From: Moritella sp. 5
GTDB taxonomy: Bacteria > Pseudomonadota > Gammaproteobacteria > Enterobacterales > Moritellaceae
Length of the DNA stretch: 64,000 bases
Assembly (NCBI RefSeq): GCF_018219455.1
Contig: NZ_CP056122.1
Coordinates: 1,054,001 to 1,118,000 of the forward strand
Reading direction: 5' to 3'
Position numbers and translations under genes: made by a program. The notes beneath the pieces were generated by a model. It was not told where the DNA came from and ran no database searches. It was given only the letters and a program-made list of their open reading frames with translations. Below are positions 8,857 through 17,425 of the stretch, one piece after another; position 1 is the first letter of the stretch; every line of letters starts with the position of its first letter.

Positions 8857-9189
8857 ATGTTCGGATTTTTAAAACGATTTTTTTCTGACTCAGATGCTAA
8901 ATCTGTCGACAATATGCCGAGTGTTGAACCTGTACATTACAATGGCTATCTTATCTTTGTGATGCCGAAGGAAGAAGGGGGGCAATATCGTGTTGCGGGT
9001 TTAATTGAAAAGCCGATTGTAAAAGACACGGCAGAGCGAGATGCGGATGGAAAAGAAAACGAAGTGGAAAATTTAAGACATTCGTTTATTCGTTCCGATC
9101 TTTGCATGAGTAAGCCGCAAGCTGAGCAAATCACTTTACAAAAATGTAAATTATTTATCGACCAAGTCGGCGATAACATGTTTAAGTAA
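8857..9189 (+). CDS. HlyU family protein
   Basis: A 110-residue protein beginning MFGFLKRFF and containing VEPVHYNGYLIFVMPKEEGGQYRVAG, which is split here as VEPVHYNGYLIF and GGQYRVAG, followed by HSFIRSDL and KLFIDQVGDNMF. These are the landmarks of the HlyU/DUF-type small proteins of vibrios and relatives, named after the Vibrio haemolysin activator but mostly uncharacterised. The start is the ATG at 8857; an upstream TTG would add MAVIF. It precedes msrA by 35 bases. Note that the winged-helix HlyU of the ArsR family is a different protein; this one has no visible helix-turn-helix. Confidence 0.7.
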   Translation: MFGFLKRFFSDSDAKSVDNMPSVEPVHYNGYLIFVMPKEEGGQYRVAGLIEKPIVKDTAERDADGKENEVENLRHSFIRSDLCMSKPQAEQITLQKCKLFIDQVGDNMFK

Positions 9190-9224
9190 TTTACTTATTC
9201 GATTAATTAACGCTGGAGTTCACT

Positions 9225-9866
9225 ATGTTTTTTGCAAAAAATAAGTTGACCATGGTTAGTGAAGCAGATGCACTACCTGATAATCCAACTGCAATAACTG
9301 TTGATGCGTTACATTATGTATCGGCAACGAATATGGCTCCGCCTTTTATAGCTCAACATCAAGTCTGCTATTTTGCGATGGGCTGTTTTTGGGGCGCTGA
9401 GCGATTATTTTGGTCTGTACCAGGTGTTGTAACGACGGCAGTTGGTTACCAAGGTGGCTATACTGTACATCCGCGTTATCAACAAGTATGCTCAGGTCAA
9501 ACTGGGCACACGGAATCTGTGTTAGTCGTATTTGACCCCGAAGTCATTAGTTATGCGGAGCTTTTGATCTTGTTTTGGGAAAACCATCAACCAACGCAAG
9601 GCATGCGCCAAGGTGCTGACCAAGGTACGCAATATCGTTCTGCCATTTACTGCACTTCACAGCAGCAATTAGTTCAGGCTAAAGCTTCTGCTGACCACTA
9701 TCAACAAGCGCTTACAGGCGGGGGAAGTACTGAGTTAATCACCACTGAGATAGACCTAGCTGCGCCATTTTATTATGCAGAACAAGATCATCAGCAATAT
9801 CTTGCTAAGAATCCTCAAGGTTATTGTGGGCTAGGTGGTTCTGGTATCTGCTACCCAGGGAATTAA
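9225..9866 (+). CDS. msrA: Peptide-methionine (S)-S-oxide reductase MsrA
   Basis: A 213-residue enzyme that repairs oxidised methionine (S-sulfoxide) in proteins with thioredoxin. The catalytic motif GCFWGAER is present with Cys54, and the family segments [38 protein letters not shown] and AEQDHQQYL follow. It ends in [15 protein letters not shown], so two further cysteines can serve as resolving residues. The N-terminal extension of about 45 residues is typical of E. coli-type MsrA. A GGAG ribosome binding site precedes the ATG. The membrane peptidase gene follows after two bases. Confidence 0.96.
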   Translation: MFFAKNKLTMVSEADALPDNPTAITVDALHYVSATNMAPPFIAQHQVCYFAMGCFWGAERLFWSVPGVVTTAVGYQGGYTVHPRYQQVCSGQTGHTESVLVVFDPEVISYAELLILFWENHQPTQGMRQGADQGTQYRSAIYCTSQQQLVQAKASADHYQQALTGGGSTELITTEIDLAAPFYYAEQDHQQYLAKNPQGYCGLGGSGICYPGN

Positions 9867-9868
9867 AA

Positions 9869-10510
9869 ATGAAAGCGAGAAATAGACGAATCTTATTTAT
9901 ACTTGTGTTTACCGTTCTCGCTTTTATGTGGCAAAGCGCATTAATTGCTCCACTTAAGATACTGGTTGTTTTTTTACATGAGCTAAGCCATGCGCTTGCG
10001 ACTTGGTTAACTGGCGGTAAAGTCGTGGAGTTTGTCGTATCTGCCTATCAGAGTGGGCATGTTCGCTCTGCGGGGGGCTCGCGTTTTATTATTCTTAGTG
10101 CAGGTTATTTAGGTTCGTTACTTTTTGGTTTGTTATTTTATGCTGCCAGTAGTCGCCGTCAAACAACCGATATAAGTTTAGCCTTATTGGCAATAACCAT
10201 GTTATTGGTTGCGGTATTCTTTGGTGGCACTTTATATACTATCGGCTTTGCTGCTGTCATTGCTATTGTGATTCTGGGGTTACTCAAGTACGCGAGCACA
10301 GGTATTAAGCAAACAGTTTTATTGGTGTTTGCTAGTGCCAGCATGATCTATGTGCCCTTAGATATTTGGCAGGATACCATTATTCATAGTGGTTCATTAT
10401 CTGATGCGCGTATGTTAGCAAATGAAATTGGTGGCGCGACCTTTATGTGGGGGGGGCTGTGGTTTCTTGCCAGCTTATATTTTATTTATTTAACGTTACG
10501 AAAATCCTGA
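9869..10510 (+). CDS. M50B-family membrane metallopeptidase-like protein
   Basis: A 213-residue integral membrane protein with about five hydrophobic segments. The first helices carry HELSH (His37, Glu38, His41), the zinc-binding HExxH motif of M50B peptidases (Peptidase_M50B, PF13398). The start is the ATG two bases after the msrA stop, so translation is probably coupled to msrA; reading further upstream would overlap msrA in another frame. Its last 25 bases overlap the end of the convergent PPTase gene. Substrate unknown. Family members of this short type lack a PDZ domain and some are linked to sporulation or envelope signalling, but no such role can be assigned here. Confidence 0.75.
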   Translation: MKARNRRILFILVFTVLAFMWQSALIAPLKILVVFLHELSHALATWLTGGKVVEFVVSAYQSGHVRSAGGSRFIILSAGYLGSLLFGLLFYAASSRRQTTDISLALLAITMLLVAVFFGGTLYTIGFAAVIAIVILGLLKYASTGIKQTVLLVFASASMIYVPLDIWQDTIIHSGSLSDARMLANEIGGATFMWGGLWFLASLYFIYLTLRKS

Positions 10511-11250
10511 TCTAATACTCCTGTTAGTATTTTTATATAAGTATTATCGGTGAATTCAAGGTCACTGATAATACTTAAATCAAACTCTTCATAACAGCCT
10601 GAACGCACATGCAATTGTTCGCAGTGGTTAAATACATTATCGCGGAGTAGTGCTGCTATCGGTTGCTTAATTGCTTTTGATAATGCTTCTTTTAATGTCC
10701 AAATACGATAAAAAGCCTGCGCTTTTAACATTAAGGATTGTGCAGTACAAGCCGCTAATTCTTCGGAATGATAATAGTGGTTTGCGATTCTTTCGAGAGA
10801 ACGTTTGGTTGAAATCCATTCTAAATCGACACCGAGTTTAATTGGTTGTGTTGTTGGTGCTAGGGCAATAAGAACTTGGCCATGAGAATGAGAAATACAA
10901 CATTTTAACGGAATGATGTCCTCATTATGGTATATATTTAAGTCTTTTTTTTCAGTGTCGAATAACACATAAAGCTCAGTAAAATTATAACCTAAGCATT
11001 GGCTAGCATAAGCCTTAATGATAATGCGAGTCGCAAGGTATTCTTTCTGGGCTTGTTGCTGTTTACGTTTCGCAAATACTTGATATTCATGAGGATGCAA
11101 ATAATGCTCAGAAAATGATGTTATCTGTTCGTTACTGATGGTGTTACTGTTAAATAGGTAAGCCTCAATTGTTGAATTGATATTGGTCGTTAAGTCGGTA
11201 TTAGAGGTAAACGTTAACTGTGGGCTAAAGAATGATTCAGTGTGTGGCAT
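10486..11250 (-). CDS. 4'-phosphopantetheinyl transferase, candidate PfaE
   Basis: A 254-residue Sfp-type enzyme that transfers phosphopantetheine from CoA to a serine of an acyl or peptidyl carrier protein. Visible motifs are KEYLATRIIIKAY (P1-like), CISHSHG (P2, His contacting CoA), LGVDLEWI (magnesium ligands) and FYRIWTLKEALSKA (P3). It stands alone, with no carrier-protein synthase nearby. Marine bacteria that make omega-3 fatty acids with the PfaABCD synthase need a PPTase called PfaE, which in Moritella is separate from the pfaABCD cluster; this could be that gene. A siderophore (EntD-like) role is the alternative. The gene end overlaps the convergent M50B gene by 25 bases. Confidence 0.85.
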   Translation of the reverse strand: MPHTESFFSPQLTFTSNTDLTTNINSTIEAYLFNSNTISNEQITSFSEHYLHPHEYQVFAKRKQQQAQKEYLATRIIIKAYASQCLGYNFTELYVLFDTEKKDLNIYHNEDIIPLKCCISHSHGQVLIALAPTTQPIKLGVDLEWISTKRSLERIANHYYHSEELAACTAQSLMLKAQAFYRIWTLKEALSKAIKQPIAALLRDNVFNHCEQLHVRSGCYEEFDLSIISDLEFTDNTYIKILTGVLDQDFRNVK

Positions 11251-11473
11251 TAGAAATGGAACCGTTATATCACTATTAATGGGAGTATAACATAATAAGA
11301 TACAGTGTAGATTCTCAAAAGTTAGACCACTTTAATAAGTCAATTACTTGGTGGTTTTGTGGAATAGCTAATGCGACATTGTCGCTTAAGGTTTCATTTT
11401 AGGTCGTTTGGGTGAATAGTTTTTCGATTATATTTTCCAGCGTCATGATTGAAGTGATAAAGATAGGTTACGT

Positions 11474-12238
11474 ATGTCTATAGTTAAAGGTAATCATGAT
11501 TATATTTGTGATGAAGAATTTGATGATGTTTATGGCTTTGTTTCTAATGATAACCAATTTGACTGGGGCATGCATTCCCATCAAGAAAGTCAGTTAATAC
11601 TGTCTCCTTCAGGTTGTATCACTGTAAATCTTCAATCTCAAAAACTGGTGATACCACCAAATTGTGCAATTTGGCTACCGCCAAAAATACAACATAGTAT
11701 TGAGCGTCGCGGTGGGGAGAGTTTGGTTACATTATTCTTTAAATCAAGCATTGGTTATACGGTCCCCAATGATCTGCGTGTACTAAGATTAAACTCTTTG
11801 TTAATTGCATTAATACAGCGAGTATCTTACGCCTCTAATAATCGCCAATTCCATCCCTCATTGATTGAGTTACTGTGTTATGAAAGTTATCAAGCGCCAC
11901 TGACTGACTTATCACTGCCATTACCAACTGATAGTCGTTTGTTGGCTTGGTTAAACTCTTTAGAAGAATATGCTCCCCAGAAACTCGGCGTGATGGCAAA
12001 GAAAATTGGTGCAAGTGAAAAAACCATCAGCCGTATTTTCTTTAAAGAAACGGGTATGCACTATCAAGAATGGAGAAAAAGGTGGCTGTTATTAAAAGCC
12101 ATTGAGCTGTTGTCAGAAGGCGAATCAGTGACAGGTTGTGCGTTAACGTTAGATTTTTCAACTACTAGTGCTTTTATATACTTTTTTAAGCAGGCAATGC
12201 ATACAACTCCAAGTCAATATAGAAAGTATTTTGAATAG
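11474..12238 (+). CDS. AraC-family regulator with N-terminal cupin
   Basis: A 254-residue regulator. Residues about 20-100 form a cupin-like sensing domain (MHSHQESQLILSPSG, LVIPPNCAIWLPPKIQH). Residues about 165-250 hold two helix-turn-helix units (MAKKIGASEKTISRIF and GCALTLDFSTTSAFIYFFKQ), ending TPSQYRKYF, as in the AraC family. The arrangement resembles the NimR/YeaM group, whose members usually control a neighbouring transporter. Here the next gene on the same strand, 134 bases on, is a MOSC/reductase/ferredoxin fusion, the likely target. It is divergent from the PPTase with a 223-base gap. Confidence 0.88.
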   Translation: MSIVKGNHDYICDEEFDDVYGFVSNDNQFDWGMHSHQESQLILSPSGCITVNLQSQKLVIPPNCAIWLPPKIQHSIERRGGESLVTLFFKSSIGYTVPNDLRVLRLNSLLIALIQRVSYASNNRQFHPSLIELLCYESYQAPLTDLSLPLPTDSRLLAWLNSLEEYAPQKLGVMAKKIGASEKTISRIFFKETGMHYQEWRKRWLLLKAIELLSEGESVTGCALTLDFSTTSAFIYFFKQAMHTTPSQYRKYFE

Positions 12239-12378
12239 CGGTTAGGATTTACCTTTCTACTTATAAAGAGATATTAAATTGTCTGATTATCGTTACTCAA
12301 TGTCCCCAGTTTGATAGTTGATAATTATTATCCTGTTAGCATATTTGATTCAATTAAGTTGATAGTGAAGAAATGCTA

Positions 12379-14106
12379 ATGGAAAATTATGTCGTCGCTT
12401 TAAGTGTCTCAAAGCCTAAACTTGAGAACATTAATGGAAAAGATTTAAAAACATCAATTGTTAGAGAGCCCCTCTATCATCCCGTTTATTTTGATCAAAC
12501 GGGCCCCGTTGGAAATAAGCCTGCAGACCATATTGAAGATGTCTTTGTATATTCAGAGAATCATTATGACTATTGGTGTGAAGTGTTTAATATAGAACGT
12601 TCGTCATGGAAGCATGCGCATTGGGGAGAAAACATTACCTTAAACCATGCCTGTGAGGAGACATTACGTATTGGTGATATCGTACGTATTGGAAATGAAG
12701 CGGTGTTACAGGTGACGTTTCCTAGAATTCCGTGCTTTAAGCTGTCTTGGCGCTTAGGGCAAGCGGTCAGCGTATTATCAGATATTATTGATTCAGGACG
12801 AATTGGTTTCTACATGAATGTTATTGAACCGGGAATAATAGAGCCCAATGATGCATTCACCGTTATAAAGAGTAATCCACAGCATCCTACCGTCGCTGGT
12901 ATATCTCGTATGCTGCAAAGTTCAGATACGAGTATAGGGCAGATGCTTGAGGTAAAAAGTTTGCCAGACCTTACACCTTGGGGGTTAACCTGGATTAACA
13001 AAAAAATACATACTATTGAAGAGCTGTCACTGTTAAAAGAATATCGTTGGTTAGGATGGCGGTCGTTTACGATTAATAATATCGTTGCAGAAACCCATGA
13101 TATTTATTCTTTTTATTTGTCACCATCAGATATACAAGCTGTTCCAGCTTTTCGCCCTGGTCAACATTTAGCTGTACGCTTACAGGTTGAAAATGAAGTA
13201 ATCGAGAGACGGTGGAGCCTTTCTGAATATTGCCCAGACAAAATGCAATATCGTATATCAATTAAAAAAGTAGACAATGGCTTAGGCTCTTCATGGATGC
13301 ATGCTGCAAAAGAAGGAGTACAAGTTGAGATCAAAGCACCCTCTGGTGATTTTTATTTAGATAACACTGATATTATGCCTATCGTGTTGATATCAGGTGG
13401 GATAGGCGTGACGCCGATGCTTGCGATGTTGCAGGCTCATCTTCTAAAAGACAAAAACACGCGAGCACCGATTTATTGGATTCAGTGTGTGTTAAACAAA
13501 GATAATCATCCGTTTAGAGATGATGTACTAGCAAAAGTTGAAGAGCTAGGAGTACATATTCACTTTGTTTATTCAGGGCCCACCGAAAATGAGACGATTG
13601 GGCATGATTATCATTCATGCGGCCTGCTGTCTGTTGATAAACTTATGTCTATATTAAAAACAGAAAATATTAAGTTTAACGGTAAAACAATTGCTATCCC
13701 TCCTGCATTTTTTAGTTTCTATCTATGTGGACCTAAACCAATGCAGCAAGCTCTGTATTCAGGCTTAAAAGAGAAAGGAGTCGAGAAAGTCTTTTTTGAA
13801 GAGTTCGTTTCCGCTCTAGCAATGAATAATGCGGATAATACGTTAGATGTTGCAACGGTTACTTATAAAAATGCGAAAAAGCAATTAAGTTGGCATTTAG
13901 AGGATGACGTATCACTCTTGGAATTGGCTGAGTTTTACGATTTAAAACCACAGTATCAATGTCGAAGTGGGCAATGTCACCGCTGTAAGGTGAAAGTGCT
14001 AAAGGGTAAAGTAAGGCACACATTAAGCGTCGAGGGAGTAGGGGAAAATGAAGTGCTTTTATGTTGCGGTGTTCCAGATAGCTCACAACTTATTATCGAT
14101 GTTTAG
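12379..14106 (+). CDS. MOSC domain - flavin reductase - 2Fe-2S ferredoxin fusion protein
   Basis: A 575-residue three-part protein. Residues about 1-165 are a MOSC domain of the YiiM type (DHIEDVFVYSENHYDYW, WGENITL, FPRIPCFKLSWRLG with the conserved Cys), and about 170-215 a YiiM-style three-helix segment. Residues about 218-460 form a ferredoxin-NADP reductase-like unit with FRPGQHLAVR, RRWSLS for flavin, GGIGVTPMLAML for NAD(P) and YLCGPKPM. The C-terminus (about 490-575) is a plant-type 2Fe-2S ferredoxin with CRSGQCHRC and LLCC. MOSC proteins handle the molybdenum cofactor or reduce N-hydroxylated compounds together with a reductase; here all parts are in one chain. The start at 12379 is preferred to an ATG two codons upstream because GAAGAA lies at a normal distance. 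Confidence 0.85.
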   Translation: MENYVVALSVSKPKLENINGKDLKTSIVREPLYHPVYFDQTGPVGNKPADHIEDVFVYSENHYDYWCEVFNIERSSWKHAHWGENITLNHACEETLRIGDIVRIGNEAVLQVTFPRIPCFKLSWRLGQAVSVLSDIIDSGRIGFYMNVIEPGIIEPNDAFTVIKSNPQHPTVAGISRMLQSSDTSIGQMLEVKSLPDLTPWGLTWINKKIHTIEELSLLKEYRWLGWRSFTINNIVAETHDIYSFYLSPSDIQAVPAFRPGQHLAVRLQVENEVIERRWSLSEYCPDKMQYRISIKKVDNGLGSSWMHAAKEGVQVEIKAPSGDFYLDNTDIMPIVLISGGIGVTPMLAMLQAHLLKDKNTRAPIYWIQCVLNKDNHPFRDDVLAKVEELGVHIHFVYSGPTENETIGHDYHSCGLLSVDKLMSILKTENIKFNGKTIAIPPAFFSFYLCGPKPMQQALYSGLKEKGVEKVFFEEFVSALAMNNADNTLDVATVTYKNAKKQLSWHLEDDVSLLELAEFYDLKPQYQCRSGQCHRCKVKVLKGKVRHTLSVEGVGENEVLLCCGVPDSSQLIIDV

Positions 14107-14265
14107 ACAATGCTGCTAAATGCTGAAATGTCAGGGAATACAGCTTGGTAGTGAGTTTATAATAATCAGTGCTTTAGGTGTTTATTTTGATGTGGGTTTG
14201 CTTCAGTAAAGAGTACAACAATCAAGGGTTCTGTCATATAATAAAATGCCTATCGATTGAGAGCT

Positions 14266-15021
14266 ATGTTGCTAATGCCGTTATGTCATCATTTAAGAAC
14301 TTATGCTAAATCTGCCGAGAAGAGCTTTCATCAACACGACGATAAAGTACAGCTTGTCTACATACACTCCGGTTGCTGCATTATCGCTACCCGCAACGAT
14401 AGCACCCTTGCGGTCAACGGCCAGCTGCTTTGGATACCAGCTGGTGTCGAACATCGCTTAGAAGTGCTAAAAAGTACTATTTTTAGTGTATTATTTTGTG
14501 AACCTAATGAACTGCCGATGTTTAGCCACGATATGGGGTGGCTCACCGTTAATGGGCTGGTGGTACCGCTTATGGAGTATATTGATGAGGTCGAATTGAC
14601 CGAGGTCTGTGATATTCCCGCACACTATTTAGCGGTACTAAAAGATCAAATTAGTCAGCAGAGCATCAAAGAACAAGGCTACAAAGCCACTGGTGAGATT
14701 GACCGACGCTTGTTGCCTGTAATCCAGAGCCTTACCCTTAAGCCTGATATCAAATTATCGCTAGAGGACTTTACCGAGAGTTGTGGCGCCTCGACCAGAA
14801 CGCTTAATCGGATGTTTCAAAAATGCTTTGAGCAACCGTTCCGCAGCCTGAGGTTGCAGATTGTGATGGAGAAAGCTTTGCAACTCAACCGCCAAGGCAT
14901 ACCACACACTGAGGTTGCCCTAGAACTTGGTTATAATAGTCTCTCTGCTTTCTCCACGGTGTTCAATAAATACCTTCGCGAGAAAAAAATACTGAGCCAA
15001 CTTGGCGGCTACGCGCAATAG
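14266..15021 (+). CDS. AraC-family regulator, probable controller of the adjacent exporter
   Basis: A 251-residue regulator with an N-terminal cupin (KSFHQHDDKVQLVYIHSGC, LLWIPAGVEHRLEV) and a C-terminal AraC DNA-binding domain (LEDFTESCGASTRTLNRMFQ; HTEVALELGYNSLSAFSTVF). The start is the ATG at 14266, after GATTGAGAG; an upstream TTG and a later ATG at 14275 are possible. It is followed 75 bases on by a Bcr/CflA exporter, the common arrangement of NimR-type regulators with their transporter. The last helix-turn-helix is partly duplicated as a broken fragment after the exporter (16284-16327). Confidence 0.87.
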   Translation: MLLMPLCHHLRTYAKSAEKSFHQHDDKVQLVYIHSGCCIIATRNDSTLAVNGQLLWIPAGVEHRLEVLKSTIFSVLFCEPNELPMFSHDMGWLTVNGLVVPLMEYIDEVELTEVCDIPAHYLAVLKDQISQQSIKEQGYKATGEIDRRLLPVIQSLTLKPDIKLSLEDFTESCGASTRTLNRMFQKCFEQPFRSLRLQIVMEKALQLNRQGIPHTEVALELGYNSLSAFSTVFNKYLREKKILSQLGGYAQ

Positions 15022-15096
15022 ACTGGCGTTTAGACTAAAGCGGCTGAGTCTATGAGTGAGTAAAATAAAGGCATATTCAATCTAGGAAGAGTTATT

Positions 15097-16254
15097 ATGC
15101 CTTTAGTTAAACTACTCGCAATTAGCCTATTAATGGCAAGCAGTTATTTCTTTTCTGCTGACATGTATGCGCCAAGTCTACCGTACATGGCTAACGCGCT
15201 AAACGCCTCAAGTGGCACGGTGCAGCAGACTGTCAGCATTTTCTTTATTTTCGTGGCGATAAGCCAGCTGTGTTGCGGTCCCTTATCGGAACGTTTTGGA
15301 CGCCGTCCTATTGCAATAATCGGTAGCCTGGTATTCGCACTCGGCTCACTCATTTGTACCAGTAGTCAGGATATTAATGTACTTATTTTAGGCCGTTTAG
15401 TGCAGGGTATTGGTGTTGGCGCTCTGTACCTATTGTGTCGAACAATTTTGCAGGACTCTTTTTCTAAGACGCAGCTTATCGGCATAATGTCTTGGTTCGG
15501 TATTTTATTTTTAACCTTGCCAGGACTAACGCCAGCGCTCGGTGGCATATTACAAACGCATTTTGGTTGGCAAGCTAGCTTTTGGTTTATGTTCGCCTTA
15601 GCGATAACAATATTTTTGGTTATTACGCTGTGTCTTGGTGAAACGCATCAGCAAAAGAATGTGCACGCAGTAAGATTGTCTAATATTGCGCAAGACTACT
15701 GGATGATCGCATCAAACAGTAAGTTCTTACGTTATTTGTTGCTGATGATTGTCTCAAACGGTGGCGTTATTGTTTTCTATCTGATGGGCGCCTTTATCTC
15801 ACAAGAAAACTATTCGATTGCCCCGCACGCGTTTGGTTTAACCTCACTACTATTGATAGGTAGCACAATCTCGGCACGACTCGTGTTTAACAGCTTACTC
15901 AAACAGCGCTTTAGCGAAAAGCAATTGCTGCTTTCAGCTAGCATCATCATGGTTATTGGTAGTTGTGGTTTATTGGCTAACATTACTTATGCTAGCTTTA
16001 GCCTAATGATACTTAGCGTCGCTGTTTATTGTTTTGGTGCCGGTCTTACCACCAGTATCGCAGCGGTCAATGCCCTGTATTTATTCCCTCAACATAAGGG
16101 GCAAACAGGCGCTATTTTCGGCTCGCTGCAAATGGCTGGAATGTTCTTGTTAACGCTATTAGTCAGTCACATCGCTAATACCGAGTTTGTCATGGCGGTT
16201 GTGTTCGTTATGATGGCCACGCTTAGTCTTACTGCCCAGTGGCGGAAAGGCTAG
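15097..16254 (+). CDS. Bcr/CflA-family MFS drug exporter
   Basis: A 385-residue inner-membrane protein with about 12 hydrophobic helices. The family signature DMYAPSLPYM is at residues about 22-31 and the MFS loop 2-3 motif appears as GPLSERFGRRP. The loop 4-5 segment GRLVQGIGVGALYLLCRTIL is also typical. The family exports drugs such as bicyclomycin, chloramphenicol, or sulfonamides, and in the NimR-NimT pair 2-nitroimidazole; the substrate here is unknown. AGGAAGA precedes the ATG. It probably answers to the AraC regulator just upstream. Confidence 0.9.
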   Translation: MPLVKLLAISLLMASSYFFSADMYAPSLPYMANALNASSGTVQQTVSIFFIFVAISQLCCGPLSERFGRRPIAIIGSLVFALGSLICTSSQDINVLILGRLVQGIGVGALYLLCRTILQDSFSKTQLIGIMSWFGILFLTLPGLTPALGGILQTHFGWQASFWFMFALAITIFLVITLCLGETHQQKNVHAVRLSNIAQDYWMIASNSKFLRYLLLMIVSNGGVIVFYLMGAFISQENYSIAPHAFGLTSLLLIGSTISARLVFNSLLKQRFSEKQLLLSASIIMVIGSCGLLANITYASFSLMILSVAVYCFGAGLTTSIAAVNALYLFPQHKGQTGAIFGSLQMAGMFLLTLLVSHIANTEFVMAVVFVMMATLSLTAQWRKG

Positions 16255-16283
16255 TGCTAGAGGGATTTGTTGAGACTTTTGAA

Positions 16284-16327
16284 CAAGGCATACCGCACAT
16301 AGCGGTTGCCTGGAACTGGTTATGATC
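16284..16327 (+). pseudogene. Broken copy of an araC helix-turn-helix segment
   Basis: This stretch repeats the part of the upstream AraC gene (14893-14938) that encodes QGIPHTEVALELGYN. It begins CAAGGCATACC in both copies and keeps GGTTGCC, GAACT and GGTTAT in order, with about 37 of 44 aligned bases equal. Two single-base losses break the frame. It lies 30 bases after the exporter stop and abuts the end of the convergent dehydrogenase gene. It looks like the scar of a duplication or of a lost second araC gene. Confidence 0.65.
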
Positions 16328-16328
16328 C

Positions 16329-17210
16329 TTAGACTGACTTTATCGCGCTAGCTTTGATGAGCGCTGATGTGTCCATACTCCCCAGTCCGTGCTGCTGTAA
16401 TAGCTCGTAATCACTATCGACTTGACTAGTTAAAGGTAATTGCAGTTGATAGCGTTCAGCTTCTTCCAAACAGATCCCAAGATCTTTTCTCATTAGATCG
16501 ATCGCAAAGCCAAAATCAAACTGATCGTTTGCCATCGTTTCTGCTCGGTTCTCCATCTGCCATGATCCCGCTGCGCCATGCTTAAGTGTCTCTACTACGA
16601 GTGCAACATCTAATGATGCTTTTTCTGCTAACGTTAAAGCTTCACTTAAACCTTGTAAAACCCCTGCAATGCATATTTGGTTTACCATTTTACAACGTTG
16701 GCCTTGACCGTGACCGCCGAGTAGTGTGGCCTGTTTTGCATAAGCGTTAAGTACAGGTTGAACTGTCGTGAAGGTATCTGCGTTACCACCACACATGACG
16801 GTTAATGCGCCATTTTCGGCACCTGCTTGTCCACCTGAAACGGGCGCATCCATAAATTCAATATCATGGTTTGTACATGCTGCGGCTAACTCGATGGCAA
16901 GTTGCGCAGATGTCGTGGTGTGATCCACTAAGATCGCGCCCGGTTTGAGGCTGGCCAATACGCCTGACTCACCGTATACCACGCTGCGTACATCGTCATC
17001 GTTACCAACACAAATGAACACGATATCTGCGTTTTCTGCGGCTTCTTTAGGGGACGAGGCCAACTCTCCTTGGTAGTCTTTTACCCACTGTATGGATTTT
17101 TCTGTGGTACGATTAAATACCTTGGTTTGGTATCCGGCTCGTTTTAAATAACCAGCCATTGGGTAGCCCATGACACCAAGGCCTACAAACGCAACGTTTA
17201 AATAATTCAT
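16329..17210 (-). CDS. NAD(P)-dependent beta-hydroxyacid dehydrogenase (3-hydroxyisobutyrate dehydrogenase family)
   Basis: A 293-residue two-domain enzyme. The N-terminus has the dinucleotide-binding GLGVMGYPMAGYLKRAG (residues 10-26) and the substrate motif DAPVSGGQAGAENG near residue 121. The catalytic lysine region is GQGQRCKMVNQI near residue 170. These define the 3-hydroxyisobutyrate/tartronate semialdehyde/YkwC family, which oxidises or reduces short hydroxy acids. The exact substrate is not readable; it is not in a valine-degradation or glycerate operon. It is divergent from a MocR regulator, a typical sign of local control. Confidence 0.85.
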   Translation of the reverse strand: MNYLNVAFVGLGVMGYPMAGYLKRAGYQTKVFNRTTEKSIQWVKDYQGELASSPKEAAENADIVFICVGNDDDVRSVVYGESGVLASLKPGAILVDHTTTSAQLAIELAAACTNHDIEFMDAPVSGGQAGAENGALTVMCGGNADTFTTVQPVLNAYAKQATLLGGHGQGQRCKMVNQICIAGVLQGLSEALTLAEKASLDVALVVETLKHGAAGSWQMENRAETMANDQFDFGFAIDLMRKDLGICLEEAERYQLQLPLTSQVDSDYELLQQHGLGSMDTSALIKASAIKSV

Positions 17211-17231
17211 ATTTTACACTCCAACTTATAA

Positions 17232-17243
17232 TGACATATGTCA
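17232..17243. promoter_or_regulatory. Palindrome in the dehydrogenase/MocR intergenic region
   Basis: TGACATATGTCA is a perfect 12-bp palindrome 22 bases upstream of the dehydrogenase start. A second inverted repeat, TTACC-TTGT-GGTAA, lies at 17267-17280. Either may be an operator used by the divergent MocR protein; this is inference from position. Confidence 0.35.
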
Positions 17244-17425
17244 ATTTTCATTTATAATTTATTGCATTACCTTGTGGTAAGTCAATTGTTTTGTACAATT
17301 AATTAACAAATATAATGGTATTAATAGGTAAATGTAATGGTTCTAGCGCTGTATGTTTTATTTCAGCAAGGTAAACTAGGGTTTATCAATGTTATGTTTT
17401 TGCTGTGTTCATTAGAGGTAAGTTA

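Noticed and set aside
8857-9189. Winged-helix haemolysin activator of the ArsR type
   Set aside because: The name HlyU is shared, but the protein has no helix-turn-helix pattern; it matches the small HlyU-named domain family instead.
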